DNA from: Lethocerus indicus
Lineage: Eukaryota; Arthropoda; Insecta; Hemiptera; Belostomatidae
Assembly: GCA_019843655.1 (NCBI GenBank)
Contig: JACDQD010000001.1
Location: 39,459,392-39,523,391 of the forward strand
DNA length: 64,000 nt
Reading direction: 5' to 3'
Shown here piece after piece: positions 46,745 to 58,474 of this stretch. A program made the position numbers and the translations under genes. Within the stretch, counting starts at the first letter, position 1, and each line of letters starts with the position of its first letter. The notes below the pieces were generated by a model that did not search any database, was not told the DNA's origin, and was given only the letters and a program-made list of their open reading frames with translations.

Positions 46745-48575
46745 GAAAATTGATTCCACCACTTTTGATATTCGATTTTAACTTTATCGCTGGGGCGAAG
46801 TTTGACCCTGCCACCGGCGCCCTGATGCGCCTCATGCGCCGTGGTAACAAGTTTCTGATAATTTGTATCGGGGAAAAATATTTAATCGTAACTAAAATAT
46901 TTGACGAGGGAACAACATTGAACAGTAAAGTTACCTTAAAACATATTAGGCTCTATGAATGTGTTGTAGCTTTGCAGTAATAAAGTTTAATAAAAAGTTT
47001 TAATTTTATAGACCGCAAAAATTTAATTAGTGTCGCTTCGCCGCTGACCGACACCGCATGGTTTTTTCTCCTTTGAAAAACAGTTTACTAATAAAGCTAT
47101 ACGTTGCTATTATTCGCGTTCCCAGTTTAACCGTCAAATGTAATAATCTTTATTAAAATGTGTAGGGAAACGGTCAAATAGGATAATATTGAAGCAAATT
47201 GTGTTTTCACCACTGCCGAAGATATTGTTGGCACAAATTCCGGATAATACTGAAGCCCCCGGGTTTTCCCAGTTGTTTCCTCGATGGGTCTCCTCCATAT
47301 TACAATCTAGGTTTTCCCCACTCTCGTTAATTCCTGGGAGATTAGCCGCTAGTAGGTAACCGGATTATCGACTGACTATTTGATCCTTTGTAGTCGTCCA
47401 GTTACGAGCCACCTTATCTTTCCATCTACAGCCTCAATTATAGTTTCCAGGATCCTTTTCTCGTAGTATATCTTTCAGAATGTCTTTCTATATTTATTTG
47501 CGTAAATATTAGGACTTAATTATACTCATTGTATGTACAGTGTTGTTATAGTAATAGGGAGAGTTAAAATAACCTATACCGAACCCCAATTTCCGGTGAT
47601 TTTGGAACTTCCCTTTCATTGTTCTATTTCCAAAATACTGTTAAAATTGAAAGTTTAATTTTCTGAACAGCTTTCAACCTGAAGGCCGGTTATAAATCGC
47701 CGGCGGCAGAGGTCCGTTGGTTGGAGCAATCCAAAAAACCGATTAAACCAGCTGAGATGACTAACTCGGGTGTACCGCTTGGCTCTGTCAGCTAGTTTGT
47801 TGCCGAACAACTGTTGCGGTTGTCTCTGAAGCCGCTCGGTTAATGAACGTTCCCTCTTAACATAACGAGGCACTCTCGTGTGACGGTTTCTACCGTCACA
47901 AAATGTACACGGAATTTTTTAAAAAACGAATGACCAAATATTTCACATGGTCGGTGAACGAGGATTGCGACAGTGTATGCCATATATTTCTGTGTCGATT
48001 CGTACTGATTTCATTTTTTGAAGTGAGTTGCGGTGTCTCACCGATCGAAAATGGAGTACCTACGTACCTACGTCGATACCGTTATATATTTTCCGATTAG
48101 TAGTAACATTTCGACGAGTAGTAACATTAATAACTTTGCGGTTGCATTGGGAAGGTTGCATTGCACCGAATAAGCGAGTAGCAACTGAAAGTAAACGTAA
48201 AATTTATTACTTTATTTTATACATAATATTATATTATTTTTTAACTATATTCTATTTCGCTGGAATGTACATTAAATCGGCCCGACGTTTCAACGTTTCC
48301 GGCCCCCGTTTTTCTTTTCGAGAGCTAAGGGAAAATTCCGAAACTTAATTTTTTAAGTCCCTCCTCCCACCCCCCCTCCTTCAATTGTTCGGTGGCAACG
48401 TATTTGTAAGCGGGCGAAGCGCGAGTGTAAAGCCGCCGCCTGGCTTCGGTCCAATCGATAGGGGCCGACTCTTACGCCCCCCCCGCCCCTCACCATAACC
48501 CACCGACCATCTCCAATCGAGGTTACACTGTTGCGGTCCTAGTATTTTCCAACGCGTTTTTCACCTTCGCGGACG
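46745..48575. other. Non-coding stretch, no gene seen
   Basis: AT-rich apart from a C-rich patch at 48358-48500. No coding or repeat signal recognised. Confidence 0.4.
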
Positions 48576-48581
48576 ACAGAC

Positions 48582-48930
48582 CGGTATCGGACCGATTAAT
48601 ATCGCCTGCATCGATTGTTCGGTCGTATTATGAATGGGAGATTGTCACGTCACCGTTCGCATTTTTGGGATAACAATTCGCAAATGGGGGGAGATTTGTT
48701 AGAGAAATAAAGTAATTCTAGACTTAGGGTTCGACGGAGCCCTAAATGAGAATTCGGGACAACAGAGCGATATCGGCTTTTTAATGTCTCCTGCCGCGAT
48801 TGTCGTATTATTAATGAAAGATTGGGACTCGTTGTTGGGACCTAAACTAAATACTTCAATGCGGGGATTAGTTGGAAAAATAAAGTTCTTCTTGATGGAA
48901 CGCTGAACTGAGAATTAGAGACATCCTACA
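48582..48930 (+). repeat. Two-unit tandem repeat, family I
   Basis: Unit 1 (about 48582-48764): GGTATCGG, TAAT, CGCCTGCATCGATTGTTCGG, TCGTATTATGAATGGGAGAT, GGGGGGAGATTTGTTAGAGA and AAATAAAGT. Unit 2 (about 48769-48930): GATATCGG, TAAT, CTCCTGCCGCGATTGTCG, TATTATTAATGAAAGATTGG, GCGGGGATTAGTTGGAAAAA and TAAAGT. Clearly homologous and old; period about 185 bp. Confidence 0.65.
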
Positions 48931-48934
48931 TCCA

Positions 48935-49475
48935 AGTGTGTACCAATTTTGATATTCGTTGGTGAAGTCTACGATATCTTAACATCGTCCATACTAAATA
49001 TTTTATGTTTCAATCGAGTACCGGATATATTTTAATTTGCTCGAAGACAATCCATCCGTTCTAATTTTTAAAATTATGCTTTAAACTTATTCCATCGCCT
49101 TTTTATGTTCGTACGCGTGTTTTCTTGTTTAACTCGTTTCGGTATAAATCAGCCAGAGACCTTAAGTCCGCGCTTTTTCAAGTATAGCCACAACCGAAGG
49201 TACCCTTCCCTCCGAAAGAATGCTTTAAATGCATTCCAAATGCCGTCGAATGTTTTTAACCGATGTTTTCCCGCCCGGGCCTCAAGGGAAACGTTTTGTT
49301 TTGCTCTTTTACTTCCTTAAAACGTCCGAATCACGAAACGGTCTCCTCTTCCCGTCGGGAAGTGCGCTTCCTCGATGCGGATCCTCGTCTAGATCCTTCC
49401 CATGTATTTTCCGGTAAAAGCCCGTACGGCACCTGCCGAGAGATGAAAAACCCGTTCGTCTACTTGCCCGGGTAA
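48935..49475. other. Non-coding stretch, no gene seen
   Basis: AT-rich, becoming GC-richer from 49190. No element recognised. Confidence 0.4.
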
Positions 49476-49477
49476 TA

Positions 49478-49650
49478 CTGGGAGCTACTACGAGAGGCTC
49501 TTTTCTTATTCCATTCTCCCTTTCCGGTGGCATCCGTCAAAGTTTTACTCGCAACACTGACCGGTCCTTTAATTTTACATTGCGAACCGACCCCGGTCGG
49601 ACGTTCTCAAATATGTTCCTCAGGACAGAACAATAGTTCCGTTTTTCTTA
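49478..49650 (+). repeat. Dispersed repeat family J, copy 2
   Basis: TTCCATTCTCCCTTTCCGG, TGGCAT, CAAAGTTTTACTCGCAACAC, TTTAATTTTACATTGCGAAC and GTTCCTCAGGACA align with copy 3, about 205 bp downstream. Confidence 0.6.
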
Positions 49651-49684
49651 AAATCCAAAAATATACGTCTATAAAGTTAGGAAG

Positions 49685-49850
49685 CATTATGGGCGAAGGG
49701 TGTGGGGAGGCGTAGTACACTTTTTAAGTTCATTCACTTTACCGGTTGGCATATATGAAAGTTTTACTGCTCTCAATACTGCCCGTCGCTTTAACCTTAC
49801 ATTCTGAACTGATTCTCGCTGAATCTTCGTCAGGGACATTTTTCCTCGTT
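49685..49850 (+). repeat. Dispersed repeat family J, copy 3
   Basis: AGTTCATTCACTTTACCGG, TTGGCATATATGAAAGTTTT, TCTCAATACTGCCCG, TTTAACCTTACATTCTGAAC and TCAGGGACA. Tandem with copy 2 and inverted relative to copy 4. Confidence 0.65.
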
Positions 49851-50227
49851 TAAGCAAAGCATCGTATAATCGAGGAGAGGTCGAACACGACGCTTGGTGG
49901 AAATTAATTGGTCGAGCCGCCTTTAGGCTCGAGCTGTTTACGGAAGGATTAACCGAGTCCACGCGGAATTCCAGAGGGGTCTGCTTTCTTCCACCCGATG
50001 ACTAACTCCAGAGTCCCTCTTGGCTCCTCGTCACGTCCTCCGTTAGGAAGTCGGCCGTGAAGGTGACTCCGACGGCTATGTGGTCTTTAGGCTCGTGAAG
50101 ATCGGCCAGGGGGGCGAAGTATCGGACCGGCGAAGATAGCGTGCTTTCTCGGAAACGAGGGAAAGTGTCCCTAACGGACATTCGCGGGGAGAAACTGACG
50201 GCGAGAATGAACCCGCGATGGAGAAGT

Positions 50228-50330
50228 GCAAATTAGTTCAGAATTTAGGATTAAAGAACCGGGTAGTATTGAGAGTAGTAAAACTTTCATTTATGCCACC
50301 CGGAGAAGAGAATGAACTAAAAAAAACACA
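50228..50330 (-). repeat. Dispersed repeat family J, copy 4 (inverted)
   Basis: The reverse complement reads TAGTTCATTCTCTTCTCCGG, GTGGCATAAATGAAAGTTTT, CTCTCAATACTACCCGG, TTTAATCCTAAATTCTGAAC. It is closest to copy 3 and could pair with it as an inverted repeat separated by about 380 bp. Confidence 0.65.
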
Positions 50331-50334
50331 AGTT

Positions 50335-50685
50335 TCTATTTTACCCCTTATACATTACAGTTAAATCGTAAGCAGGATCAGTGAAAAAGTGAAAGACGTG
50401 AGAAAAATGCCTGGAGACACTGGAAACGTCGAATGCGAAGTGTTATCTATGAAGCGAAATAACTGCGACCGCGTTGCCCCGGCGACCGAGCGCCCGCTTC
50501 CGGCTTCCGGCCTCTAACGTTTCCCTCGGAATAAATAAACACTAGTCGAAACGCCACTTATTTTATATAAGATATGTGCCGCTCGATCTAAATCCGGGCT
50601 TAACCCAATTTAAATTAGGCCACGTCCTACCGCCTTCCTGTAAGAGTCCGAACGAAAAATGGTTAATTTTAACCTCCATAAATCA
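50335..50685. other. Non-coding stretch, no gene seen
   Basis: No element recognised. Confidence 0.4.
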
Positions 50686-50689
50686 TTTG

Positions 50690-50990
50690 CACATTCGGTC
50701 GGACTCAAATCTATCGTTCAAATTACATATTTTTACGTCTAACCTACAATTTTTTAAAACTCTATTTAGCGACAGGTCGATTTGATGACAGGAATGTACG
50801 AATGTACGAATGCCCTTACTATATAGTGAGGCAATCACGCGGCCGTTCTTAAAGCGGCGTTCGGGATTTTCAGTACGCCCCGATCAGTTTCAAAATACAG
50901 TCGTAAATAATTTGTAAGTAATAGTTGTAATCTGTTGTCGAAGAACCGTTCAAATTAGTGGGCGGTAGTTTCGGGTTAGCGTTAATACAA
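50690..50990 (+). repeat. Dispersed repeat family O, copy 2
   Basis: ATTTAGCGACAGGTCGATTT, TTTCAGTACGCCCCGATC, AGTTTCAAAATACAGTCG and AAGTAATAGTTGTAATCTG match 41632-41940. A small GAATGTAC triplication lies at 50792-50812. Confidence 0.6.
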
Positions 50991-50999
50991 TGAATTTTT

Positions 51000-51580
51000 A
51001 TTGGTGGCGAGACCGCAACGGCTTCGCGAATGTTATAACTCCCGCGATAATTTTTATCTCCGTCTCTCGTATCGTAAACTGGCGAAGTGTCCCTTCATCG
51101 CAGTCTCTAGTTGCGGTGTCGCCTATCGGGAACGGGCATTTTTTTTTTTAATCGCGATATGTAAAACTCGTTCCAACAAAGGAGTATTCAGGATCGTCGA
51201 CTTATAATTTAATGTACCCTCGTTCTAGAATGAATTAGTTCGAAAAACAAGAAGCGAAATTTTGTTCACGCGTGCAGCCCAAACGAGAGAATTGGCTGAA
51301 AGAAAATCTTAATGCGACCCGTTATCCAGATTCGCTCGTCCCTTCCCACCCGAGACCGATCGATCCCCCCCCCCCACCGAAAAGAATAAAAGCGGCAGAA
51401 TTTTCCCGGACGGGAAAGCCTTGGGCCGGGAATAAGGCTTAGGGTCTTTTTTTATAGGCGGTTTATATTAACCGCGGGCCCCTTTCCCCCTCTGGGCATT
51501 TTACGATGTTTAGAAACACAAGGAGGAAAATAAGAAAAACGTAGTAACCCGTGGGCCCCCTCCCCATAAAAATATGGGGG
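51000..51580. other. Non-coding stretch, no gene seen
   Basis: C-runs at 51366-51376; otherwise unremarkable. It would be intron if the minus-strand donor at 51586 is real. Confidence 0.35.
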
Positions 51581-51585
51581 TCTTA

Positions 51586-51620
51586 CCTGTGTTTACGGCC
51601 GTGGCTCCGCCATCTTTTAT
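51586..51620 (-). promoter_or_regulatory. YY1-type element plus splice donor, candidate first exon
   Basis: On the minus strand AAGATGGCGGAGCC (from 51615) is followed 18 bp after the GG by CACAG|GTAAGAC. The exon would end at 51587 and the intron start at 51586. CAG|GTAAG is a near-ideal 5' splice site. The ATG in the element opens MAEPRP then a stop before the donor, so this exon would be 5' UTR or use another start. Such a pair within 30 bp is unlikely by chance, but no downstream exon was identified. Confidence 0.4.
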
Positions 51621-51624
51621 CGCC

Positions 51625-53675
51625 CCACGTTTTCAATTCATCCTCGTAATCAAAACGCCTTACTGTAGCCGTATTTCTTTCCCGATATTAAATTCCCCCT
51701 AACCCCGGTCTTTGCCGGATTTCATGCCGTTAAATTCGATTTCAGCGAAAAACCCCTTTTAGTCGGGGCTTAATTAAATCGAATTTCATCTCGTTCCTGC
51801 ATTCGTAACTTCGGGCTTTCAAGAATTCGATCATTGCGGAAGTCGAATAATGCCGTCGGTCAGTATAGAAGCCAAGTCTCTGCACCGTCAAGTTATGAGG
51901 GGGATCACTTAAGAACGGAGAGTGATTGCATTTTTTCTGTAGATGTAACCGATACAGGGACATATGGTCAATGGAAGACATATTTTTTACTCGATATCAT
52001 TTTTTCGGTGTCCGGGAATTCAAACTGAGCTCACCGGCTCCGGTTATAAGTGCGAGGATCATCAAGTTTTCAGACCTATTGTTGACCTAACAGCAACTTC
52101 CCCTTAGGGCGGCAGCCCTTTACGGTTGTATCCTGAATGTAATAAATTTTCAATTTTGCAGAGATGCTGGGGCTAAGTTTTAAATTGTGAGCGGGCTTTG
52201 TTGTAAACTGCGATCAAAATGTCCAGTAAAAATGTTTCAGCTTTGACAACAATACCGTTTCAGTCTATTTGATTTACATAGAACATACATTATTATACAT
52301 AGATGTTATAATCGTAGTAGTATAGTCATGGAGTCGATAGTTATCGAGTAGACAACAAGGCAAGAGAACCCCACTGGTTTTTCCCCCTTTTTTAAAATTG
52401 TATTTATTTTTCTGGTAGGTTTAGATCACGTGGCCACTTCCTTTTTAGGAGCCTGTAAGGCACGTTCAAGATGTCGCGAGATAGTCGTGTTCGGACCGTA
52501 GAATTAGGATGATGCTTTAATTCTGGAGTGAATACTGTTATATTTTTGTATGGCAAGGTCGCAGACAAACGGGAGTTGAGGATCCGTATGTATAGTCAAG
52601 TAACAAAGTCTATTTAGGTTAGGTAGCTAAGTCCTGAGTAAGTTAGACTTATTTCAGAACACTTCCCGCCTGTGAGGACGCGACGCCTCCTAATAATAGG
52701 CCCCTGGGTGCTAACGGTATACAAACCGTTTTAAAAATACAACTTCGCCCGAAGCCGTGCCAAGGATTTTGCGGGTCCATCTTGATTTTATTTGTTTATT
52801 GTTGTCGAGACCGCGTTTCGTGTGTACTTAATCCTAAGTTTTTTCCGACAATAAGCCGCATTTTCGGGAAGGAGGACGCCTGGACCTCTTTTGTACGGTT
52901 GGTATATAGTTTAAAATTTGATTCCGAGAGTTTACTTTATGTAATGTGACACCCTACTTTAGAATTTTAACAATTTCGAAAATACCGCAAAATAACCCCT
53001 GTTAATTTACAGATTCCCAAGATTTAATATTTGTTAAAATGTTTTCTTATATTATCACTTTCCTCGCGTGTCTTTCGTTCAAACCGTTCAGTCGTAAAGT
53101 GACTTTTAAACCCGGGCGCAATCTGTAAATTAGTAATAATTTAAATTCGATAATTCTTATTTTAAATTAATTTGTAATTTACTCGTTTGCGAACATTTTT
53201 GCGATTTTACTTTCTTTAACTGTTAAGATCTAAATAAAATCTGTTTCTGATTCAACATATCAAATTATGTACCATCTCGTTTTTCTCCTCTGTGGTTGAT
53301 AGATAAAATAAATATAGATTTATTGCGCGGTGTGGGTAGAAAAGTAACACCCATTCAAAAATCGAAAAAAAGACAGGCGGACTCAATTATATTATTAATT
53401 ATATATTTGTCTTTAGACGTGTCGGTTAGTACATTCGGAACGGAACACAAATCATAGAGGAAAAAAGCGAAAATAATATAGGCTAGATAAATAAATTCCG
53501 AAAGTCAGTAAAAATCATTAAATATTAATTAAATGTATACATTAATTATTTAGACGAATGTAACGCACTCGATTTAAATTGCACGATGTTTATATATTTG
53601 ACTTATGTTAATAACCCTCAGTTCTGAGAATCAGGCTATCGCATATATTTTATACAGTGGAATGGTACCGATCGA
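51625..53675. other. Non-coding stretch, no gene seen
   Basis: AT-rich. A near-palindrome TTAATTAAATGTATACATTA lies at about 53527-53546. An ordinary TTAGGTTAGG word occurs at 52615-52624. No gene signal. Confidence 0.4.
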
Positions 53676-53677
53676 CG

Positions 53678-53718
53678 GGGATAATCGGAAACCGGTCTGG
53701 GAGGAGGGCTGGTCTAGT
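53678..53718 (+). repeat. Hammerhead-like motif, partial copy
   Basis: ATAATCGGAAACCGGTCTGG then GAGGAGGGCTGGTC retains only CGGAAACCGGTCT and the family-like downstream region. Confidence 0.4.
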
Positions 53719-53719
53719 G

Positions 53720-54645
53720 GGTCTCGGCGGACGACGCATTCCGCATAAAATCAGGCTCACGATTGGGCCGCTAAGCGTTATGCGTCAGCCCACTCCGCCT
53801 GCCATCGTACAGTTTTATAGCCCGCCAATTTGGCCCCACCCGTAAATCGAGCTAAACGGAAGCGTTGGCAGTTCCTGGAAATCCTGGAATTTCGGCTATC
53901 TATTTATCGTTTTAATCTATTAATCTATTAACGAAAATCTATTAATCGAAATCTTACCAGTTTGATAGTAGGACCGCGCTATACCCGTCGCTTTTGTGTT
54001 TAGTACGATTGCCGGAAGGATTTTAAATTAAACTATTCGATCGATTATAAATTTTCCAAACGATGTATCTGGAAAAGGAAATTTTTGGCCGATCCAATCT
54101 AGTCGTCGTTGTTAACGACCGGCACTTGGGCAGAAGTGTCGAGCCCGAGTCCGGCAGGCGCGACCGCCCGGTACCTGCCGAACGGATGCCGGCCGGGTAA
54201 AACTGAGAAACGCCCCCGAGGCCCCAACTCGGGGTTTAAATCGTATAAAGGATTGTGTACGGGAGTGAAAGGGAGAGGCGTAGTGTGGGGGAACATCTAA
54301 TTTTAGACCTTGTCCCGTTTCCAATACGCGCATTCCCGAGTGGATTAGCTCCTCTCCTCTCGGCCTCGTTACCTTTCCGGCCCGGCCGCTCCTTTGTCAC
54401 AGGCGTCGTTTTAAATACGGTACCGTCTACACAAAAAAACGAGTTTCGGCCATTTTAGAATAAGACGAACAATCTTTTTCCCCCCGCAATTCCCGAGTCG
54501 GTCGGCTCTTTACCGGCCGTACCCGAATATTATTTTTATTTATTGCAAAATCCACCATTACGGTTATAGGTACGGTTGTGAAAAGTATTTTCCACGTCGC
54601 TAGCTTCTCCCGATAAAGAAGCGTCGGTCCCGGTGATGTCATATT
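53720..54645. other. Non-coding stretch, no gene seen
   Basis: GC-richer at 54110-54400 with long frames on both strands and no recognisable protein. Confidence 0.4.
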
Positions 54646-54648
54646 TGA

Positions 54649-54948
54649 CGTGTACCCGGGCTACGGACCGAGGAGCGGTCGTGGGGATAATGGATGGGTG
54701 ACAGAAGGGACTCGACGAGTGAATTAGGACGAGCGATGAGACGGGAATGAAACACGAGTATAAATGTCGGTATGTTGAGGTCTGGGTGAACGGTACGGTC
54801 TGTTTCATACCGGGGAGCATTGAGGAGACGGTTCAATGGACTTTCGATTGGAATCTCTGGATGGGAGCGATGTCGGATGTCTCGGTGGGACCCCGTAGGT
54901 CGATACCGTACACCCACGTCGGTTTCGTCGGACGGTGTACACCATAAC
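54649..54948 (+). repeat. Dispersed repeat family D, copy 2
   Basis: CCCGGGCTACGGACCGAGGA, GGGGATAATGGATGGGTGAC, GAGTGAATTAGGACGAG, GAGACGGGAATGAAAC, GGTATGTTGAGGTC, TTGGAATCTCTGGATG and CCCACGTCGGTTTCGT. The most complete copy. It lacks the AGTGGCGTTTAAG block of copy 3. Confidence 0.7.
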
Positions 54949-54949
54949 T

Positions 54950-55260
54950 TTAATTTATTTTTTGCCCTACGAACGTAGAAAATGAGGAAACTACTATTGC
55001 ATATTTTGGTCGTTAGCGGTCCTTAGCCGGACCGGTTTTCTAGCCCGGCAAATTAGTGAGACAAGACGAAATGTTTCCACATCAATGTTCTTGGCCGTAA
55101 AATTAGTTATAATGAGGTTTTTTTATGAGTATATCTATGCGTCGAGCGTGTTCGTCGGGACTGTTCATTTTTCGCCGTTGCGAAACAACGATTAAAAATC
55201 AAAACTTTTCTGAACGTAGATAAAAATAGCGCGAATAGCCGTGTCCGATTTTTACCCCGG
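54950..55260. other. Non-coding stretch, no gene seen
   Basis: AT-rich; no element recognised. Confidence 0.4.
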
Positions 55261-55265
55261 CGAGG

Positions 55266-55310
55266 AGTAATGAAATCGGTCTAGCGTAGGGCCAAATGGA
55301 CGAGTTGGTA
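55266..55310 (+). repeat. Hammerhead-like motif, partial copy
   Basis: GTAATGAAATCGGTCTAGCG then TAGGGCCAAATGGACGAGTTGG. GAAATCGGTCTAGCG and the downstream GGCCAAA-GACGAGTTG block match 8520-8560. The 5' half of the motif is missing. Confidence 0.5.
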
Positions 55311-55311
55311 T

Positions 55312-55698
55312 TAATCTAATCGAACACTATTTGCCGGAAATTTAGTATCTAACGGCGGCTTATATAGCATAATTCAGATTGTATTGACACTGACTACTTC
55401 CCTAAATTAATTTGCACTACTTTACATTGTCTTATGTGACATTGGCCAGGTTGCGAGATTATCGACGCAGCTGTCTCTCTTGCTCGGTTTCCGGTACGAT
55501 TGTACTCGACGAATAATGCCTTATATCCGGAATATTTTTTTTCACTTCGGCTCGGTTTTATTTCACTTCCCAGAGCGACCCGATTCGCCCAGGTTTTTGC
55601 CCCCACGGCCGACGATTCCCATACGCGATGGCCCCAATTCGCAGTGCTGCCAACACAAACTCTACCTGCAGTCGCGCGTACTTTCCTGTCCCGATTCT
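55312..55698. other. Non-coding stretch, no gene seen
   Basis: No element recognised. Confidence 0.4.
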
Positions 55699-55700
55699 CG

Positions 55701-55795
55701 GCACTGGATAACGGCTTTCCGCCGTCGTCGGTAGTGCACGGGGTGCCGTATTCTCAGATCGGTTTCGGCCTCTCGCCGGATTCAGTAGCCCGGAT
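55701..55795 (-). repeat. Hammerhead-like motif family: tandem pair (minus)
   Basis: On the minus strand, copy one (55795 to 55751) reads GCTACTGAATCCGGCGAGAG, GCCGAAACCGATCTGAG. Copy two (55740 to 55701) reads CACTACCGACGACGGCGGAA, AGCCGTTATCC. They are in the same orientation, about 60 bp apart. Head-to-tail hammerheads are the arrangement known from Penelope-like elements and retrozymes, where two copies release a unit-length RNA. Copy two has lost GAAAC. Confidence 0.5.
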
Positions 55796-55799
55796 AAAA

Positions 55800-56617
55800 C
55801 GAAAAAATATTTTAATCCCGAGTCGATACTCATAATAAAAAAAGATTTTGGGACACTCAAACTATTTTAAGTATCGACTTGAGATATTCAAACGTTCAGA
55901 ATCAAGTGTATTCACCTGTTTGTATATTTCACTTCACATTACCGGTTTTGACTTCTACACGGCATTGCGATACTAACATTCTACTATCATACCTATGTAT
56001 CACTTTATATATTATATCACTTATCAGTGTTAAGATATAACAATGTACAATCGAGAAAAATATTGACACTAAGCTGATTGTGCCCCCGCATATATCGGTC
56101 GCACGCCGCTATCTGCTTCATTAGGCGTCCCGTATAAATTTTAAATTATTCAACCTATATACACCTCGGGTATACTTCGACCGAATATCAAAATGATTGA
56201 AATCAAAATTTTCGAGTCAATAGCATTAGCCGTGAGGTAAGGAATACCTAAAAATTATATATGGCTCCATATTTTTCAAACCATTCTACCAACTCCCCGT
56301 TTTTAAGGAGCGATGTATTTATAAAAAGTGAATATTGGCGAATTTGAAATAAAAACATGCTTTCAACTGCCCACGTTTATACGCGTAAGACGGGTGCCCG
56401 TGAGCGGACGGTCAACTAAAACTCGAGACCGAAACGTAGGTGGACTCGTAAAGCGCCATTTAATTGTAATAGTCGGTATAATATTCAGTTTAGATTTATT
56501 TACCTTCGTGACGATTAATGTTCATATAATGTAAACTTCATGTACATTCGGTTTAAGCGGAATTCATATGCAGTGCTCACGCCCGTTGGACTTTAAAATA
56601 TACAAAATAAAGGCTAA

Positions 56618-56620
<3 letters not shown>
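55800..56620. other. Non-coding stretch, no gene seen
   Basis: AT-rich; no element recognised. Confidence 0.45.

Positions 56621-56622
<2 letters not shown>

Positions 56623-56672
<50 letters not shown>
56623..56672. repeat. (TA)n microsatellite
   Basis: An uninterrupted TA run of about 50 bp. Confidence 0.98.
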
Positions 56673-56673
<1 letters not shown>

Positions 56674-56674
56674 T

Positions 56675-57045
56675 CAGAATGGGGTGTATGAATTAGTGGT
56701 TGAGTCGGGTTTTCTGGGCGTAGAATGCGTCCCCGGTTGAGTTTGCGGCGTTGTCAAGTCTGACCACCTGTTCCACTCTCGGGCGCCTGAGGCATCGGCC
56801 CGCGCACAGTATATACTAAGTACCGGACGGCTAACTTACACCACGGACTCAAGTCCGAACAGTCGGCAAGGTGAATCTAAGTCGGCAGCGTCTCCAATAG
56901 AAGTCAAAGGAAAAAAAAAATCAGCTATCGTTTAAATGAAGATGCGGAGATTTTTTATTTATATTCATTGCACAATCGACCCTTATCGCCACAGGTGAAA
57001 TTGGGGAAAGTTTATTATATCAGTTATTTCTGCCGGTCATGGTAG
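56675..57045. other. Non-coding stretch, no gene seen
   Basis: No element recognised. Confidence 0.4.
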
Positions 57046-57048
57046 TTT

Positions 57049-57312
57049 TGTCCGGGCTACGGAGCGAGGAGCAGTGGCGTTTAAGCGGCCGCGGTTGGGG
57101 GTTGGGATAATGGAGGGTATTGGGGAGAGGGATTGGGCGAGTGAATAGGAGAAGTGAGACGGGAATGAAACTTTTGGAACCGGAATTTTATTGGTCGACT
57201 GTAGGTATGTTGACGTCGTTGTGAACGGCGCGATTCGAAACATACCGTGGGGGCATTGATTGGAATCTCTGGATGCCGCCCGTCCACGTCGGTTTCAATA
57301 CGGCTTTGTAAA
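57049..57312 (+). repeat. Dispersed repeat family D, copy 3
   Basis: TGTCCGGGCTACGGAGCGAG, AGTGGCGTTTAAGCGG, GGGATAATGGAGG, GAGTGAATAGGAG, GAGACGGGAATGAAAC, GGTATGTTGACGTCG, TTGGAATCTCTGGATG and CCACGTCGGTTTC. Together with copies 1, 2 and 5 it defines the full element. Confidence 0.7.
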
Positions 57313-57314
57313 TT

Positions 57315-57995
57315 GTGAATTCGTTAACTGAGGTCAATTTCATAATGACCATAGTAGTACTAATTTACGGTTAGTGTCGGGTACGGGGATTCCACGTTAG
57401 TCGTTCATCTATATATAGCGAATCAGCTGCTGGGTGGGGACGGTGTAAAGAAGAAATAAGAATTTAGGACGCAATATGTCCGAGCCTATTTTCGTCGCCT
57501 ATCGGTTTTGATTTCTTATCAGTGTAATTTCGAAGCTTTTTTGGGCCGAATGGGCGTTAGAATTAATTTGGACTTTGGCGCGGTGTGGGGTAAACGCGGT
57601 TGAGGCATTTAAATGTGTTAAATTCGATGATCCCATATAGCCATTTAAAACCGTGTAATATCGGTTATTCCTGTCTGTTTCTTTTTTTAATTTTTAAACG
57701 CCTCCCTTGCTACTGCGGACGCCGACAGAGGTTTCATTTTTCGAGCTTCAAAAGCCAGATTTTAGTCAAATTTCAACATCGAGTGTGTAAATTGAGAAAC
57801 ACACGGATACCGGAAAGATTGTCCCTAAACATAATATCATTCGTGCGCGATTATGTTTATATAGAATAATAATCCTTATTTCTGTAAATATACTCGGTAT
57901 TTTTACATACTACATAATCCTCAGTCGCTGTATTTTCTACAGTTTATATAAAATTTTTTGAAACTTGTGTTGGATACTGCACCGACACCCGAGCA
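57315..57995. other. Non-coding stretch, no gene seen
   Basis: No element recognised. Confidence 0.4.
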
Positions 57996-57999
57996 TTTG

Positions 58000-58190
58000 C
58001 CACGCTGGAAGGGTTGATAGGGGACATTATTTAACAGACATCGATTTTCCTTACTGTCCTACCTCGGAAATCTATCACCGGAGTTTCCCCTTCAATTATT
58101 CCTTATCCCTAATCCACTCCCTCTCCACAGTAACCCATCCATTACCCCCCTCCCCCACCACGTCGGCCTGTAGCTCGGAACACGGCAAAA
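58000..58190 (-). repeat. Dispersed repeat family D, copy 4 (minus)
   Basis: The reverse complement reads GGAGGGGGGTAATGGATGGG, TTACTGTGGAGAGGGAGTGG, ATTAGGGATAAG. The left part is lost or diverged. It abuts family C copy 2. Confidence 0.55.
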
Positions 58191-58193
58191 GTT

Positions 58194-58262
58194 TAGAGAA
58201 ACAAGCGACAGAATAACACTCCACAATTGTACTTATACAGACGAATATTGATTGCATAATAA
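58194..58262 (+). repeat. Dispersed repeat family C, copy 2
   Basis: AGCGACAGAATAACACTCC and AATTGTACTTATACAGACGA match 1461-1530, followed again by an A-rich run. Confidence 0.55.
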
Positions 58263-58474
58263 ATTTAAAAAAAAATTGATTCTCTACCAAAATTACATTT
58301 CAGTTATCAAATGCCCACTAAATATAATAAAACTGTAGTTAAAATTCAATTTAAAAAAATGTGTATCATCGTGTATTGACTCGGATGTAAGGTCGATAAA
58401 TAAAAAAGGGAAAATGGTAAATTCAAAAACGAAGCCATAAAATAAATTCCAATCAGACGCGCCGTCGTTATAGC

